This document shows, one piece after another, positions 1-6,912 of a stretch of 9,975 nucleotides of DNA (within the stretch, counting starts at the first letter, position 1; each line of letters starts with the position of its first letter). The DNA lies in NCBI GenBank assembly GCA_025354065.1, contig JANXNM010000583.1:1-9975 (forward strand). Direction: 5' to 3'. The translations under genes were made by a program, and so were the position numbers. Origin of the DNA: Synechococcales cyanobacterium 340R_concoct_173_sub (GTDB taxonomy: Bacteria; Cyanobacteriota; Cyanobacteriia; Leptolyngbyales; Leptolyngbyaceae). The notes below the pieces were generated by a model. The model was not told the origin of the DNA, did no database searches, and worked only from the letters and a program-made list of their open reading frames with translations.

Positions 1-1202
1 CGAATAGTTTCAAATGTTTCATCAATCACATTAAATGAATAATTCACCGAAACCATCGCATCAAATCCTGCCGCTTTCAAATCTCGACAATTTTGTAAAA
101 CAGTACGAAGATTGTAGCCCATACGCATCTTACGGACTAGCTCTTGTGATCCACTGGTAATACCAATCTCAAAGTAATTCATTCCAGTTTGAACCATCAA
201 ATCCGCCAATTCAGGATCCATATTGTCCGCCCGGATATAAGCCGCCCAATGAATATCCTGCATTCCCGCCGCTAAAACCTTACGGAGCAGTACCTTGGCA
301 TCTTCAATATACTTACGGGCCGGAATGAATTGTGCATCTGTAAACCAGAAATTCCGAATGCCCCGATCGTACAATTGCTGCATTTCCGCCACAACTTCAT
401 CCGCTGGATTAATCCGAACCTGTTTACCCTCAATCACCGTATACACGCAATAGCAACAATTGTGGGGACAGCCGCGTTTGGTCTGAACCCCCACATAAAA
501 ATCATCGGACTCAAAATAATAGTTAAACTCTGGCCAGATAGACTCGGTGTAATTGTATTCACAAGCCGATTTTTCAATATTTTTGGGTAATTCATGAATC
601 AATCGTTCCCGAGGCTTTTCCATCCCCGCTACGTAACAGCGCTCAGTCTCCAAACTCTCCCCACGGATCAATCGCTCCAGCAGCGACTCGCCCTCACCGA
701 CCGACACAATAGTCCCCTTCGGCAACTTATCCCCAAGCTGCTCATAAAACACACTCACCGCCCCACCGCCCACCACAGTGGTGACAGTTTTCACATAACG
801 CCGCGCCCGCTTTACCCCACGCGTGATCAATCGACGGTTACGCCACAGTTCACCGTAATACCAAGCCAACATTTTTGCCCCGCCCAACGCACCTCGAAGC
901 TTCAATAATAAATTTTTAGAATAGAAAAACTCAAAAGCATTCTGCAACGGATTGCCCCCGCGTCCGCCCACAGGTGCATAAATCTGAATGTCACGCCAAG
1001 AAAATACCGTCAATGTCGGCCTAAACTCATCAATAACCTGATCCATTGCTCTGGAATAATCTAATGGCGGCACCGTCCCCAAATCAAAAATCCGCTGTTC
1101 CACCTCAGGAAATAACTTGTGGACATGATCGGCGAGATATACTACTCCGATCGGAAAAATTGGATTGCATGGAAGACGGACGTAGAGGATGCGAGGATTC
1201 AT
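1..1202 (-). CDS. B12-binding-like radical SAM protein, 3' end beyond window
   Basis: The frame is open from ATG at 1202 to the left edge, giving about 400 residues without a stop; the C-terminus is missing. The radical SAM iron-sulfur motif CxxxCxxC is read as C245-PHN-C249-CY-C252, preceded by VQTKRG. The N-terminal part (MNPRILYVRLP..., VVGGG at 143-147, GEGE at 169-172) resembles the cobalamin-binding-like Rossmann domain of B12-dependent radical SAM enzymes, but I see no DxHxxG cobalamin motif. After the cluster come stretches typical of the TIM-barrel (FWFTDAQFIPARKYIEDA and EIGITSGSQELVRKMR). The sequence resembles the cyanobacterial family that databases label 'photosystem II high light acclimation radical SAM protein'; that name is from memory. 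The substrate is unknown. It is transcribed away from the DUF1830 gene across a 216-bp gap. The radical SAM assignment is secure; the precise family is less so. Confidence 0.88.
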   Translation of the reverse strand, partial: MNPRILYVRLPCNPIFPIGVVYLADHVHKLFPEVEQRIFDLGTVPPLDYSRAMDQVIDEFRPTLTVFSWRDIQIYAPVGGRGGNPLQNAFEFFYSKNLLLKLRGALGGAKMLAWYYGELWRNRRLITRGVKRARRYVKTVTTVVGGGAVSVFYEQLGDKLPKGTIVSVGEGESLLERLIRGESLETERCYVAGMEKPRERLIHELPKNIEKSACEYNYTESIWPEFNYYFESDDFYVGVQTKRGCPHNCCYCVYTVIEGKQVRINPADEVVAEMQQLYDRGIRNFWFTDAQFIPARKYIEDAKVLLRKVLAAGMQDIHWAAYIRADNMDPELADLMVQTGMNYFEIGITSGSQELVRKMRMGYNLRTVLQNCRDLKAAGFDAMVSVNYSFNVIDETFETI

Positions 1203-1348
1203 GACTAAATAGACCCGTGAAATCGAAGAGATGAGAAATGTTTCACATAACTTTACGATAGCACTGCCCCTTAAAAATAACAGCATTTCAACTCGAAAAC
1301 CCGTGGCTATCTGTGAAAAGCGATATGAAAAATACATTCGTAACTAAC

Positions 1349-1378
1349 TTGACAGTTTGCATGATTTAGGGGTGTTAA
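1349..1378 (+). promoter_or_regulatory. candidate sigma70-type promoter for the DUF1830 gene
   Basis: There is a perfect -35 hexamer TTGACA at 1349-1354. The best -10 is weak: TGTTAA at 1373-1378 after an 18-nt spacer. Transcription would start about 35 nt before the DUF1830 start codon. The rest of the 1203-1418 gap shows no other clear signal, and I see no convincing promoter for the leftward radical SAM gene. Confidence 0.4.
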
Positions 1379-1418
1379 ACTTTTTGATAGTTCTTCCCAC
1401 GTACACCACTCCTGAACC

Positions 1419-1715
1419 ATGCCGCAAATCCTTGATCCCGTGCCGCAGGACAATTCTGATCGCCTCACCTGCACGTATCTTAACTACACCAGTCAAATTC
1501 AAGTTGTCCGGATTACCAACATTAAAAATTGGTATTTTGAGCGGGTTGTTTTTCCTGGACAGCGCCTTCTTTTCAGTGCTCCCGGTGACGCTCATCTCGA
1601 AATTCATACCGGAATGATGGCCAGCGCAATTTTGTCCGATACGCTGACTTGCCGCGATTTGGCTATTCCCGATAACGTTCCCCCAGCTCTTCGATCGGAT
1701 ACGTTAGTCGCTTAA
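1419..1715 (+). CDS. DUF1830 domain protein, cyanobacterial, function unknown
   Basis: This 98-aa protein matches the DUF1830 family, small soluble proteins largely confined to cyanobacteria and of unknown role. The conserved core is visible: RITNIKNWYFERVVFPGQ (31-48), then LEIHTGMMASAILSDT (60-75). No signal peptide or membrane segment is seen. The ATG at 1419 gives the family's usual short N-terminal extension before the core; there is no good Shine-Dalgarno upstream, which is common in cyanobacteria. An alternative reading of the same DNA in frame 1357-1617 lacks family features. The gene stands alone, with its own candidate promoter and a strong terminator at 1766. It is divergent from the radical SAM gene and convergent with nadB. 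Confidence 0.88.
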   Translation: MPQILDPVPQDNSDRLTCTYLNYTSQIQVVRITNIKNWYFERVVFPGQRLLFSAPGDAHLEIHTGMMASAILSDTLTCRDLAIPDNVPPALRSDTLVA

Positions 1716-1765
1716 TTCAACTGGCCTCGTTTGAATCCAGCCTAAATTTAAAGTCGTCATCATCT

Positions 1766-1791
1766 AAGGAATGCTTCGGTATTCCTTTTTT
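1766..1791 (+). terminator. intrinsic terminator of the DUF1830 gene
   Basis: The 9-bp stem AAGGAATGC/GTATTCCTT (one G-U pair) closes on a UUCG tetraloop (1775-1778) and runs into TTTTTT. It lies 50 nt after the DUF1830 stop codon. Read on the other strand, the stem is followed by AGATG and has no T-run. It therefore serves the rightward gene only, and it ends just before the nadB stop codon. Confidence 0.85.
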
Positions 1792-1798
1792 CATAGGT

Positions 1799-3445
1799 CT
1801 ATATCAATCTCAACTCATCGCCTACCACCACCGAATGTACTGCCCACGCTTCGTCTCGTGTCTCTGGAAAATCTTCCCGAAAATGTCCGCCCCGACTCTC
1901 TTGACGAAACAACGCACTCCGCAAAATCAATCGGCCTACTGTCAACAAATTTCGTAACTCGCCCCATTCCCGCACTAACAATTGGTCATCAATTAGAATC
2001 CGTCCCGTGGCCATCATCAAGGTCTGGGATAGAGCCAATCCATTGAACCGACCAATCCAACTATCCACCTGCACCACCGCTAACTCCAGCGCCTCTCTCT
2101 TCCGCACAATTCCAGCGGCATTCCACATCAACTCCGGCAACAGTTCTCGCAATTCCAAAACCACAGACCGATCGGCCTCATTTACCATCAGAGTTGCCCT
2201 ATTCGAGTCTTTTATCACCGCTTCGGATCCATTAAAATCATCGTTTGTAGGCTTCACCAGTTCAATGTCCTTCAACTGCGATCCATACACTACACATTCC
2301 AGCAGCGAATTACTTGCCAACCGATTTGCGCCATGAACTCCCGTACTCGCGGTCTCACCCACCACATACAGCCCGCGTATCGAACTCCGATTTAAATCAT
2401 CACAGGTCACCCCGCCCATCCAATAATGCGCCGCTGGACCCACCGGAATAGGTTGCTGAAATACATCAATTCCCCACTCTTTGCAGACCTGCACAATGTT
2501 GGGAAATCGATAGAGCACCCGATCGCGATCAATTACCCGCAGATCCAATCCCACAGACTTCGCACCTGTTTTTTGTAAATGTTGAAAAATCGATCGGCTC
2601 ACGACATCACGAGGAGCCAATTCCCCCGAGGGATGATCGTCAAACACAAACCGCCGACCGGATGCATCGACTAAATGCGCCCCTTCGCCACGCACAGCTT
2701 CACTGATTAAAAATCGAGGCGCACCCACGACGGTCAGCGCGGTTGGGTGAAACTGGACAAACTCTAAATCTCTCACCACTGCGCCCGATCGATGGGCAAT
2801 AGCCACCCCGTCCCCCGTACTCACCCGAGGATTGGTAGTTTGCGAAAACACCTGACCACCGCCGCCCGTCGCTAACACCACCGCCCCCGATCGCACAGTC
2901 TCAATCACCCCATCAAACAACAGCCGAACGCCCTGACACTCGCCGTCTATCATCCACAAATCCAACACAAATCCCGGCGACAAAATCTCAATATTCGATC
3001 GCTCCAGCACATGCTCCGTCAGGGTCGTGACCACAGCTCGGCCTGTCGTATCCGCTGCATGAAGCACCCGACGACGAGAATGAGCAGCTTCCAAGGTCAA
3101 GGCAATCTTGTTCTCAGGAGTACGATCGAAGGCCACGCCCAAGGCAATTAAATGATCGATACATTCAGGAGCGGTCTCCACCAAAAAACGTACCGCCGCC
3201 TCATCACACAACCCCGCGCCCGCCCGCAGCGTATCGATTAAATGCAACTCTGTCGAATCCTCTGGATCCACCACTGCCGCAATTCCGCCCTGTGCCCAAC
3301 CACTCGCCGATCGGGATAACTTATCCTTACTAATCAACCCCACTCGCAGATTCCCTGGTAAACACAGCGCACTGTATAGGCCCGCCGCCCCAGCCCCCAC
3401 CACAATCACATCAAATCTGCCATCAAACCTGTGAGCATCCACCAT
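1799..3445 (-). CDS. nadB: L-aspartate oxidase
   Basis: This FAD flavoprotein oxidises L-aspartate to iminoaspartate, the first step of de novo NAD synthesis; the product goes to quinolinate synthase NadA, which is not in this window. At 548 aa it has the usual length of the family. Visible landmarks: FAD dinucleotide fold VVGAGAAGLYSAL (15-27), ASGWAQGGIAAV (47-58), EFVQFHPTAL (228-237), EAVRGEGAHLVD (249-260), APRDVVSR (277-284), AAHYWMGGV (338-346), GVHGANRLASNSLLE (369-383) and the late SRGGHFREDFP (517-527). The HGANRLASNSLLE and SRGGHFREDFP blocks separate NadB from plain succinate or fumarate subunits. The start ATG at 3445 has AGGA about 10 nt upstream. It follows psbU on the same strand after 153 nt with a possible hairpin between, so co-transcription is unlikely but not excluded. 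Confidence 0.96.
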   Translation of the reverse strand: MVDAHRFDGRFDVIVVGAGAAGLYSALCLPGNLRVGLISKDKLSRSASGWAQGGIAAVVDPEDSTELHLIDTLRAGAGLCDEAAVRFLVETAPECIDHLIALGVAFDRTPENKIALTLEAAHSRRRVLHAADTTGRAVVTTLTEHVLERSNIEILSPGFVLDLWMIDGECQGVRLLFDGVIETVRSGAVVLATGGGGQVFSQTTNPRVSTGDGVAIAHRSGAVVRDLEFVQFHPTALTVVGAPRFLISEAVRGEGAHLVDASGRRFVFDDHPSGELAPRDVVSRSIFQHLQKTGAKSVGLDLRVIDRDRVLYRFPNIVQVCKEWGIDVFQQPIPVGPAAHYWMGGVTCDDLNRSSIRGLYVVGETASTGVHGANRLASNSLLECVVYGSQLKDIELVKPTNDDFNGSEAVIKDSNRATLMVNEADRSVVLELRELLPELMWNAAGIVRKREALELAVVQVDSWIGRFNGLALSQTLMMATGRILIDDQLLVREWGELRNLLTVGRLILRSALFRQESRGGHFREDFPETRDEAWAVHSVVVGDELRLI

Positions 3446-3480
3446 CAGAATGTCATCCTAAAAAAATAATTAAAAAGCCT

Positions 3481-3531
3481 CAAAAGCAAAGCACCCCCGT
3501 CACTCAACAACGAGTTCCCCAGAGAGTGCTT
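3481..3531 (-). terminator. possible psbU terminator or attenuating hairpin
   Basis: On the minus strand an outer stem AAGCAC/GTGCTT (3526-3531 with 3489-3494) encloses an inner stem ACTC/GAGT (3512-3515 with 3502-3505). It is followed by TTTGCTTTTG. The stem is short, the interior is loose and the T-run is interrupted, so this is a weak candidate. It lies between psbU and nadB, where an end signal for psbU is expected. Confidence 0.3.
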
Positions 3532-3598
3532 AGACTAAAATCAAAATTTTTCCATTCCCCAACCCCGTCCTTTAGGAAAGATTAGGGATAGCATCGTT

Positions 3599-4003
3599 TT
3601 ACCGATATGCGCCATTATTAATCCGATCGGCTCCTTCGGTCAGCGCTTCTTCGACTTCAGTTACGGTGAACTTGTCCAAGTTGCGGTTCAGAGTCGCGAT
3701 TTGAGCTTCCGTCAAGCCAGGAATCTTCAGCACATCTTCCACCTCAGCATAGGGTGAATTTTTGACAATCAACCCCGCTAGCGTTGGATACATGCCTTGC
3801 AACACGCGGAAATAGCGAAGATTCGTATTGTTCAAATCCAGCTTCGTACCATAGGCCGTAGACATCTTATCCGCGACTTTATTACGCATGGATTCTTTTT
3901 CGACATCCTTGTTGTCGGCCATTGCAGGCTGACTGTAGGCGAGTAGGCTCATACAGACAATAGCAATACTAATCGCCGACAACCATCGAACTAAACGCTT
4001 CAT
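3599..4003 (-). CDS. psbU: photosystem II extrinsic protein PsbU (12 kDa)
   Basis: PsbU is a lumenal extrinsic subunit that stabilises the oxygen-evolving Mn cluster of photosystem II in cyanobacteria and red algae. From ATG 4003 the precursor is 134 aa: a signal peptide MKRLVRWL..., a hydrophobic core and a likely cleavage [12 protein letters not shown] near residue 29, leaving a mature protein of about 105 aa. The mature part has the helix-hairpin-helix arrangement of the family ([21 protein letters not shown] and [22 protein letters not shown]). The frame opens 11 codons earlier at 4036, but a strong Shine-Dalgarno (GGGAGGAC, 4011-4018) sits right before 4003, and only that start gives a normal signal peptide. 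No clear promoter hexamers were found in the 117 nt to the cyclase stop. Confidence 0.95.
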   Translation of the reverse strand: MKRLVRWLSAISIAIVCMSLLAYSQPAMADNKDVEKESMRNKVADKMSTAYGTKLDLNNTNLRYFRVLQGMYPTLAGLIVKNSPYAEVEDVLKIPGLTEAQIATLNRNLDKFTVTEVEEALTEGADRINNGAYR

Positions 4004-4010
4004 AAAATCA

Positions 4011-4018
4011 GTCCTCCC
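4011..4018 (-). promoter_or_regulatory. Shine-Dalgarno of psbU, fixes its start
   Basis: The minus strand reads GGGAGGAC followed by TGATTTT and then ATG at 4003. The spacing is normal for the 4003 start and rules against the upstream start at 4036. Confidence 0.8.
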
Positions 4019-4120
4019 AAACACAATTAGACACAAGACACAGCATTAAATCTAGCAACTATCATCAGGCCTGAGCGTACATCGTTGCAAGAAAAAATCT
4101 TCTTTTGATCCCGAATGCTC

Positions 4121-5131
4121 TTAATCCGTCATCAATCCGTCAGTTCCAGCGTCCTGAGCCGTCAGAAAAGTGCCCAACTCACCAAATAAGCAGGCATGGG
4201 TCTGAGTTGGAACGTCATAGCCCTTTAGCTCCACGCTATGCAACTGAAAGGGATTGTAGTCGGTTAGGACTAACGATCGATACGTCAGTTCCCCGATCGC
4301 TACATCACAGCCCAGTTGTTTGGTCGCAGATTCCAGACGAAAGGCCGCATTAACCGTATCACCTAGGGCCGTATAGTCAGGCCGATCGCCGCTTCCTGTG
4401 TTGCCCACCATTGCAAACCCTGTGTTCACTCCTGCACCAATCCTCAGCGGAAATGGGACCGGAAACTGTGCTGAGACTTCCTGGGTCATCTGATAAATCT
4501 CACGAACTGCCTCCAACACAAGCATCATTTCACCTGGCCCGACAACATCGCTCCCATGGATCCACACGGCCATAATGGCATCGCCAATATATTTATCAAC
4601 CCAGCTTCCATATTTGCGGATAATCTCGCCCGATCGGCGGAACCAGGTCCCAATCATCTCCGACAATATCTGTTCATCCAATTGCCGTGTCAACACCGTA
4701 AAATCCCGAATATCTACCACTAATACTGAAATCAAACAGCGTACATGTAACGCGGCTGTTGCGGTGAAATCTCGCATTTCTGCATCGGAGGAGGGAAAAT
4801 AGGCCCGTTGAGGCGGCGCATAAAAATCAAGTTCGGTCTGCCCAAAGGTAAGACGATCGCCGCTTCTCAAGGTCACGGGCACACTTACCCGACGGCCATT
4901 CACAAAGGATCCGTTGCGACTGCCCAAGTCAATTAGATACACCTCACCTGTTTCCATGCTTTGAAGCATCGCATGGTTCCGAGAGATCCATCGATCGCCC
5001 AATACAAAATCATTCTCCTCGCCGCGCCCGACTGTCCAACAAACTCCACCCGCCAACGGTAACTGCTGACGATCGGAACCGATATGCAATGAGAGGTGAG
5101 GGGCTAAAAACTGTGGCTGTAGCGTAGTCAC
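4121..5131 (-). CDS. FHA-domain class III adenylate cyclase
   Basis: This 336-aa soluble protein has an N-terminal FHA phosphothreonine-binding domain (about 30-105) and a class III nucleotide cyclase domain (about 133-318). FHA signature: VGRGEEND (34-41), S50-RNH53, D68-LGSRNGSFVNG. Cyclase: metal aspartates D140 (VVDIRDFT) and D184 (KYIGDAIMAVW), substrate-selecting K180 and T254 (DYTALGD), and transition-state pair N261 and R265 (NAAFR). A Lys/Thr pair is the ATP-selecting combination I know from cyanobacterial CyaC-type enzymes, so cAMP is the predicted product. The start codon is GTG at 5131: an in-frame TGA lies two codons upstream and the next Met is residue 55, inside the FHA domain. 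There is no strong Shine-Dalgarno. FHA-cyclase fusions are frequent in cyanobacteria and suggest control by a Ser/Thr kinase. The gene precedes psbU by 117 nt. Confidence 0.93.
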   Translation of the reverse strand: MTTLQPQFLAPHLSLHIGSDRQQLPLAGGVCWTVGRGEENDFVLGDRWISRNHAMLQSMETGEVYLIDLGSRNGSFVNGRRVSVPVTLRSGDRLTFGQTELDFYAPPQRAYFPSSDAEMRDFTATAALHVRCLISVLVVDIRDFTVLTRQLDEQILSEMIGTWFRRSGEIIRKYGSWVDKYIGDAIMAVWIHGSDVVGPGEMMLVLEAVREIYQMTQEVSAQFPVPFPLRIGAGVNTGFAMVGNTGSGDRPDYTALGDTVNAAFRLESATKQLGCDVAIGELTYRSLVLTDYNPFQLHSVELKGYDVPTQTHACLFGELGTFLTAQDAGTDGLMTD

Positions 5132-5289
5132 AACAAATCAAACTCAAAAGGTTTTCATTAAAAGATTCGGGAGTTGATGATAGATCAAGCTCAAAACTGA
5201 TTGTACTTTCAATCCTACTTCAGTCCACACAAAAATTCACCTAATGATCTATTTTGATCCAGCTATTCTAAATTCAAAAAACCGATATA

Positions 5290-5319
5290 TTGAAAGTCTT
5301 AGTCAGAAAAAATTAATAT
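5290..5319 (+). promoter_or_regulatory. candidate folP promoter
   Basis: The -35 TTGAAA at 5290-5295 matches consensus at 5 of 6 positions. The -10 TAATAT at 5314-5319 matches 4 of 6, with an 18-nt spacer. If used, it would give folP an untranslated leader of about 290 nt that includes the fold at 5444-5540. This is sequence resemblance only. Confidence 0.3.
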
Positions 5320-5443
5320 TTCTTAATACAGAGGGGGCGATCGCTGAAATGAGGTAGAGCCGTTCTGAATTTCGAGGGGGCTGTAAGTTTATCTTGGACG
5401 GGAAGATGGCTAAGAAAAGGTTCAGGTAGTGCCCTTGTATAAA

Positions 5444-5540
5444 GCCTGCATAAAGGATAGGAAATCATCAGTGGCTCTGGGAGGACTGATCTTATCAGAC
5501 TTCTAGATTAGCCTATTTTTCTCTATCCTTTAGGTAAGGC
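5444..5540 (+). ncRNA. nested stem structure in the folP leader (candidate structured RNA)
   Basis: Four nested pairings are visible. Outer: GCCT 5444-5447 with AGGC 5537-5540. Main: a perfect 10-bp TAAAGGATAG 5451-5460 with CTATCCTTTA 5523-5532. Middle: GGCT 5473-5476 with AGCC 5510-5513. Apical: CTGAT 5486-5490 with ATCAG 5494-5498, which extends past one A-A mismatch through GGAGG/CTTCT (two G-U pairs). There is no T-run after it, so it is not a simple terminator. It matches no riboswitch class I know. It could be a folP leader element, a separate small RNA, or a cruciform-forming remnant of a small mobile element. Confidence 0.35.
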
Positions 5541-5619
5541 CACCATGGTTTAACTATCCCAATTTCACGTACATTAAAATATATCAGGAAACACATCACG
5601 AAGCACTCCGATCGCCCCC

Positions 5620-6471
5620 ATGCAACTCCACAAGCCGACCCGCAACTATCATGTAGACTGGCGATCGCGGACCTACCTAATGGGTATTCTCAATGTAACG
5701 CCTGATAGTTTCAGTGATGGTGGTCTGTATGATAATGTAGATGCTGCGATTGTTCACGCTACACACCTGCGAAATAACGGTGTAGACATTCTAGACATCG
5801 GCGGACAATCCACAAAACCAAATGCTTTGGATGTTAGTTTAGAAGAAGAACTACATCGGGTAATCCCTATTGTGAAAGCGATTCGGGCCGATCGATTATT
5901 TGACAATGTTGCTATTTCGATTGATACAACCAAAGCGATCGTTGCCCAACAATCTATTGAAGCCGGAGCCGATATAATCAATGATGTTTCTGGCGCGACG
6001 TTTGATGATCAAATGCTTTGTACAATTGCGGCATTGAATGTGCCTATTATTTTGATGCATTTACGGGGAACCCCGAAAACAATGCAGCAGCTTACACAAT
6101 ATGACGATCTTACGGGTGAGATTATTTCTTTTTTACAAGCTCGAATCAAGGCGGCGATCGTCTCTGGTATTGATTTAAGTAAAATTATTATTGATCCGGG
6201 CATTGGGTTTGCAAAGACTTCTGAACAAAGTTTGCAATTGCTTCAAGACTTAGCAAAATTCAAAGTTCTTAATTGTCCAATTCTCGTCGGTACATCACGA
6301 AAGAGTTTTATTGGAAAGATTATTGATCAAAGCGATCCAAGCAAACGCATTTGGGGAACGGCGGCGACTTGTTGCGGGGCGATCGCAAATGGTGCAAATA
6401 TTTTAAGGGTTCATGATGTGGCTGAAATGTATGATGTTGTGCGCGTGGCAGATGCGATTTGGCGACAGTGA
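5620..6471 (+). CDS. folP: dihydropteroate synthase
   Basis: DHPS joins p-aminobenzoate to 6-hydroxymethyl-7,8-dihydropterin pyrophosphate in folate synthesis; it is the sulfonamide target. The 283-aa TIM-barrel has all catalytic markers: MGILNVTPDSFSDGG (21-35, N25), ISIDTTKA with D102, N121-D122 in IINDVSG, LMHLRGTPKTMQ (145-156), DPGIGF with D192, GTSRKSF with K228, and R263-V-H265 in ILRVHDV. These match E. coli N22, D96, N115, D185, K221, R255 and H257. The mobile pterin/pABA loop reads GGQSTKPNA instead of the common GGESTRPGA. ATG 5620 gives an N-terminus like E. coli FolP, with about 20 residues before MGILNVTPDSF. It is convergent with the HNH gene, 13 nt apart, and no folP terminator is seen. 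Confidence 0.96.
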   Translation: MQLHKPTRNYHVDWRSRTYLMGILNVTPDSFSDGGLYDNVDAAIVHATHLRNNGVDILDIGGQSTKPNALDVSLEEELHRVIPIVKAIRADRLFDNVAISIDTTKAIVAQQSIEAGADIINDVSGATFDDQMLCTIAALNVPIILMHLRGTPKTMQQLTQYDDLTGEIISFLQARIKAAIVSGIDLSKIIIDPGIGFAKTSEQSLQLLQDLAKFKVLNCPILVGTSRKSFIGKIIDQSDPSKRIWGTAATCCGAIANGANILRVHDVAEMYDVVRVADAIWRQ

Positions 6472-6484
6472 TCTTAATAATGAT

Positions 6485-6805
6485 TTAGGGCTGCGATCGT
6501 TGTTTCACCTTACAAATCAATACTTGACTCGAAAGCCTCTCGGCACGGGTTTCACACCACCAAGACGAAGATTGCCACCATTCCCATAGTTCTTTGCTTT
6601 TTTTGCTATTGTTACAACGCCGACAAGCCCCAACGAGGTTCGATCGGACATCAAACCCACCTTTGCACTTCGCCACAACATGATCCAATGTTAAAATAGG
6701 GGGAGTACAGCCACAATAGACACAAGAACCACCAAACCGTTGTTTTACTTCTGCTCTTATTTTGTGCTTTTGCGATCGGTTGTCGAGATCTTTCAATGAA
6801 TGCAT
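6485..6805 (-). CDS. small HNH endonuclease-like protein
   Basis: This 106-aa protein has a complete HNH/treble-clef motif: zinc cysteines C28-VY-C31 and C61-RR-C64, the catalytic LDHVVAKCKGG (D41, H42), N56 in SNLVGAC and N65-N66 after the second Cys pair. It belongs to the compact stand-alone HNH proteins common in cyanobacteria, whose substrate is generally unknown; I see no intein, intron or restriction partner. The frame is open back to a GTG at 6880, but that codon is in the stem of the hemL terminator, so ATG 6805 (MHSLKDLDNR) is preferred. A possible -10 CATAAT (6840-6845) with a poor -35 would give a short leader. The 3' end nearly meets folP. Confidence 0.82.
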   Translation of the reverse strand: MHSLKDLDNRSQKHKIRAEVKQRFGGSCVYCGCTPPILTLDHVVAKCKGGFDVRSNLVGACRRCNNSKKSKELWEWWQSSSWWCETRAERLSSQVLICKVKQRSQP

Positions 6806-6864
6806 TTTCAGAATTTTGTGGGGGTGGATAAACCGATGGATTATGCGGCTGTAGGAATCTAAAC

Positions 6865-6894
6865 AAAAAAACGATCGCACCGAAGTACGATCGC
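6865..6894 (-). terminator. intrinsic terminator of hemL
   Basis: On the minus strand GCGATCGTAC (6885-6894) pairs with GTGCGATCGT (6871-6880) over 10 bp with two G-U pairs. The loop is UUCG (6881-6884), followed by seven T residues (6865-6871). It starts 18 nt after the hemL stop codon. The left arm includes most of a HIP1 site. Confidence 0.9.
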
Positions 6895-6912
6895 CCTAAA
6901 TCAAAGTATCAA

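Larger units (their letters stand above)
5132..5619. other. 488-bp divergent intergenic region, no gene
   Basis: No convincing coding frame exists on either strand between the cyclase and folP. The left half is AT-rich and holds a candidate rightward promoter (5290-5319). One HIP1 octamer GCGATCGC lies at 5337-5344. The right half holds a nested inverted-repeat fold (5444-5540). I could not assign a clear promoter for the cyclase. The folP start has no good Shine-Dalgarno within 15 nt. Confidence 0.7.

Noticed and set aside
1344..1607. 87-codon minus-strand frame opposite the DUF1830 gene
   Set aside because: It is a shadow of the DUF1830 coding sequence, with no ribosome site or family match.
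4004..4036. Longer psbU with 11 extra N-terminal residues
   Set aside because: The strong Shine-Dalgarno at 4011-4018 lies inside that extension and points to ATG 4003, which also gives a normal signal peptide.
4080..4120. Cyclase terminator around the AAGAAGATTTTTTCTT sequence
   Set aside because: The stem is only about five A-T pairs, with the T-run inside the loop; too weak to call.
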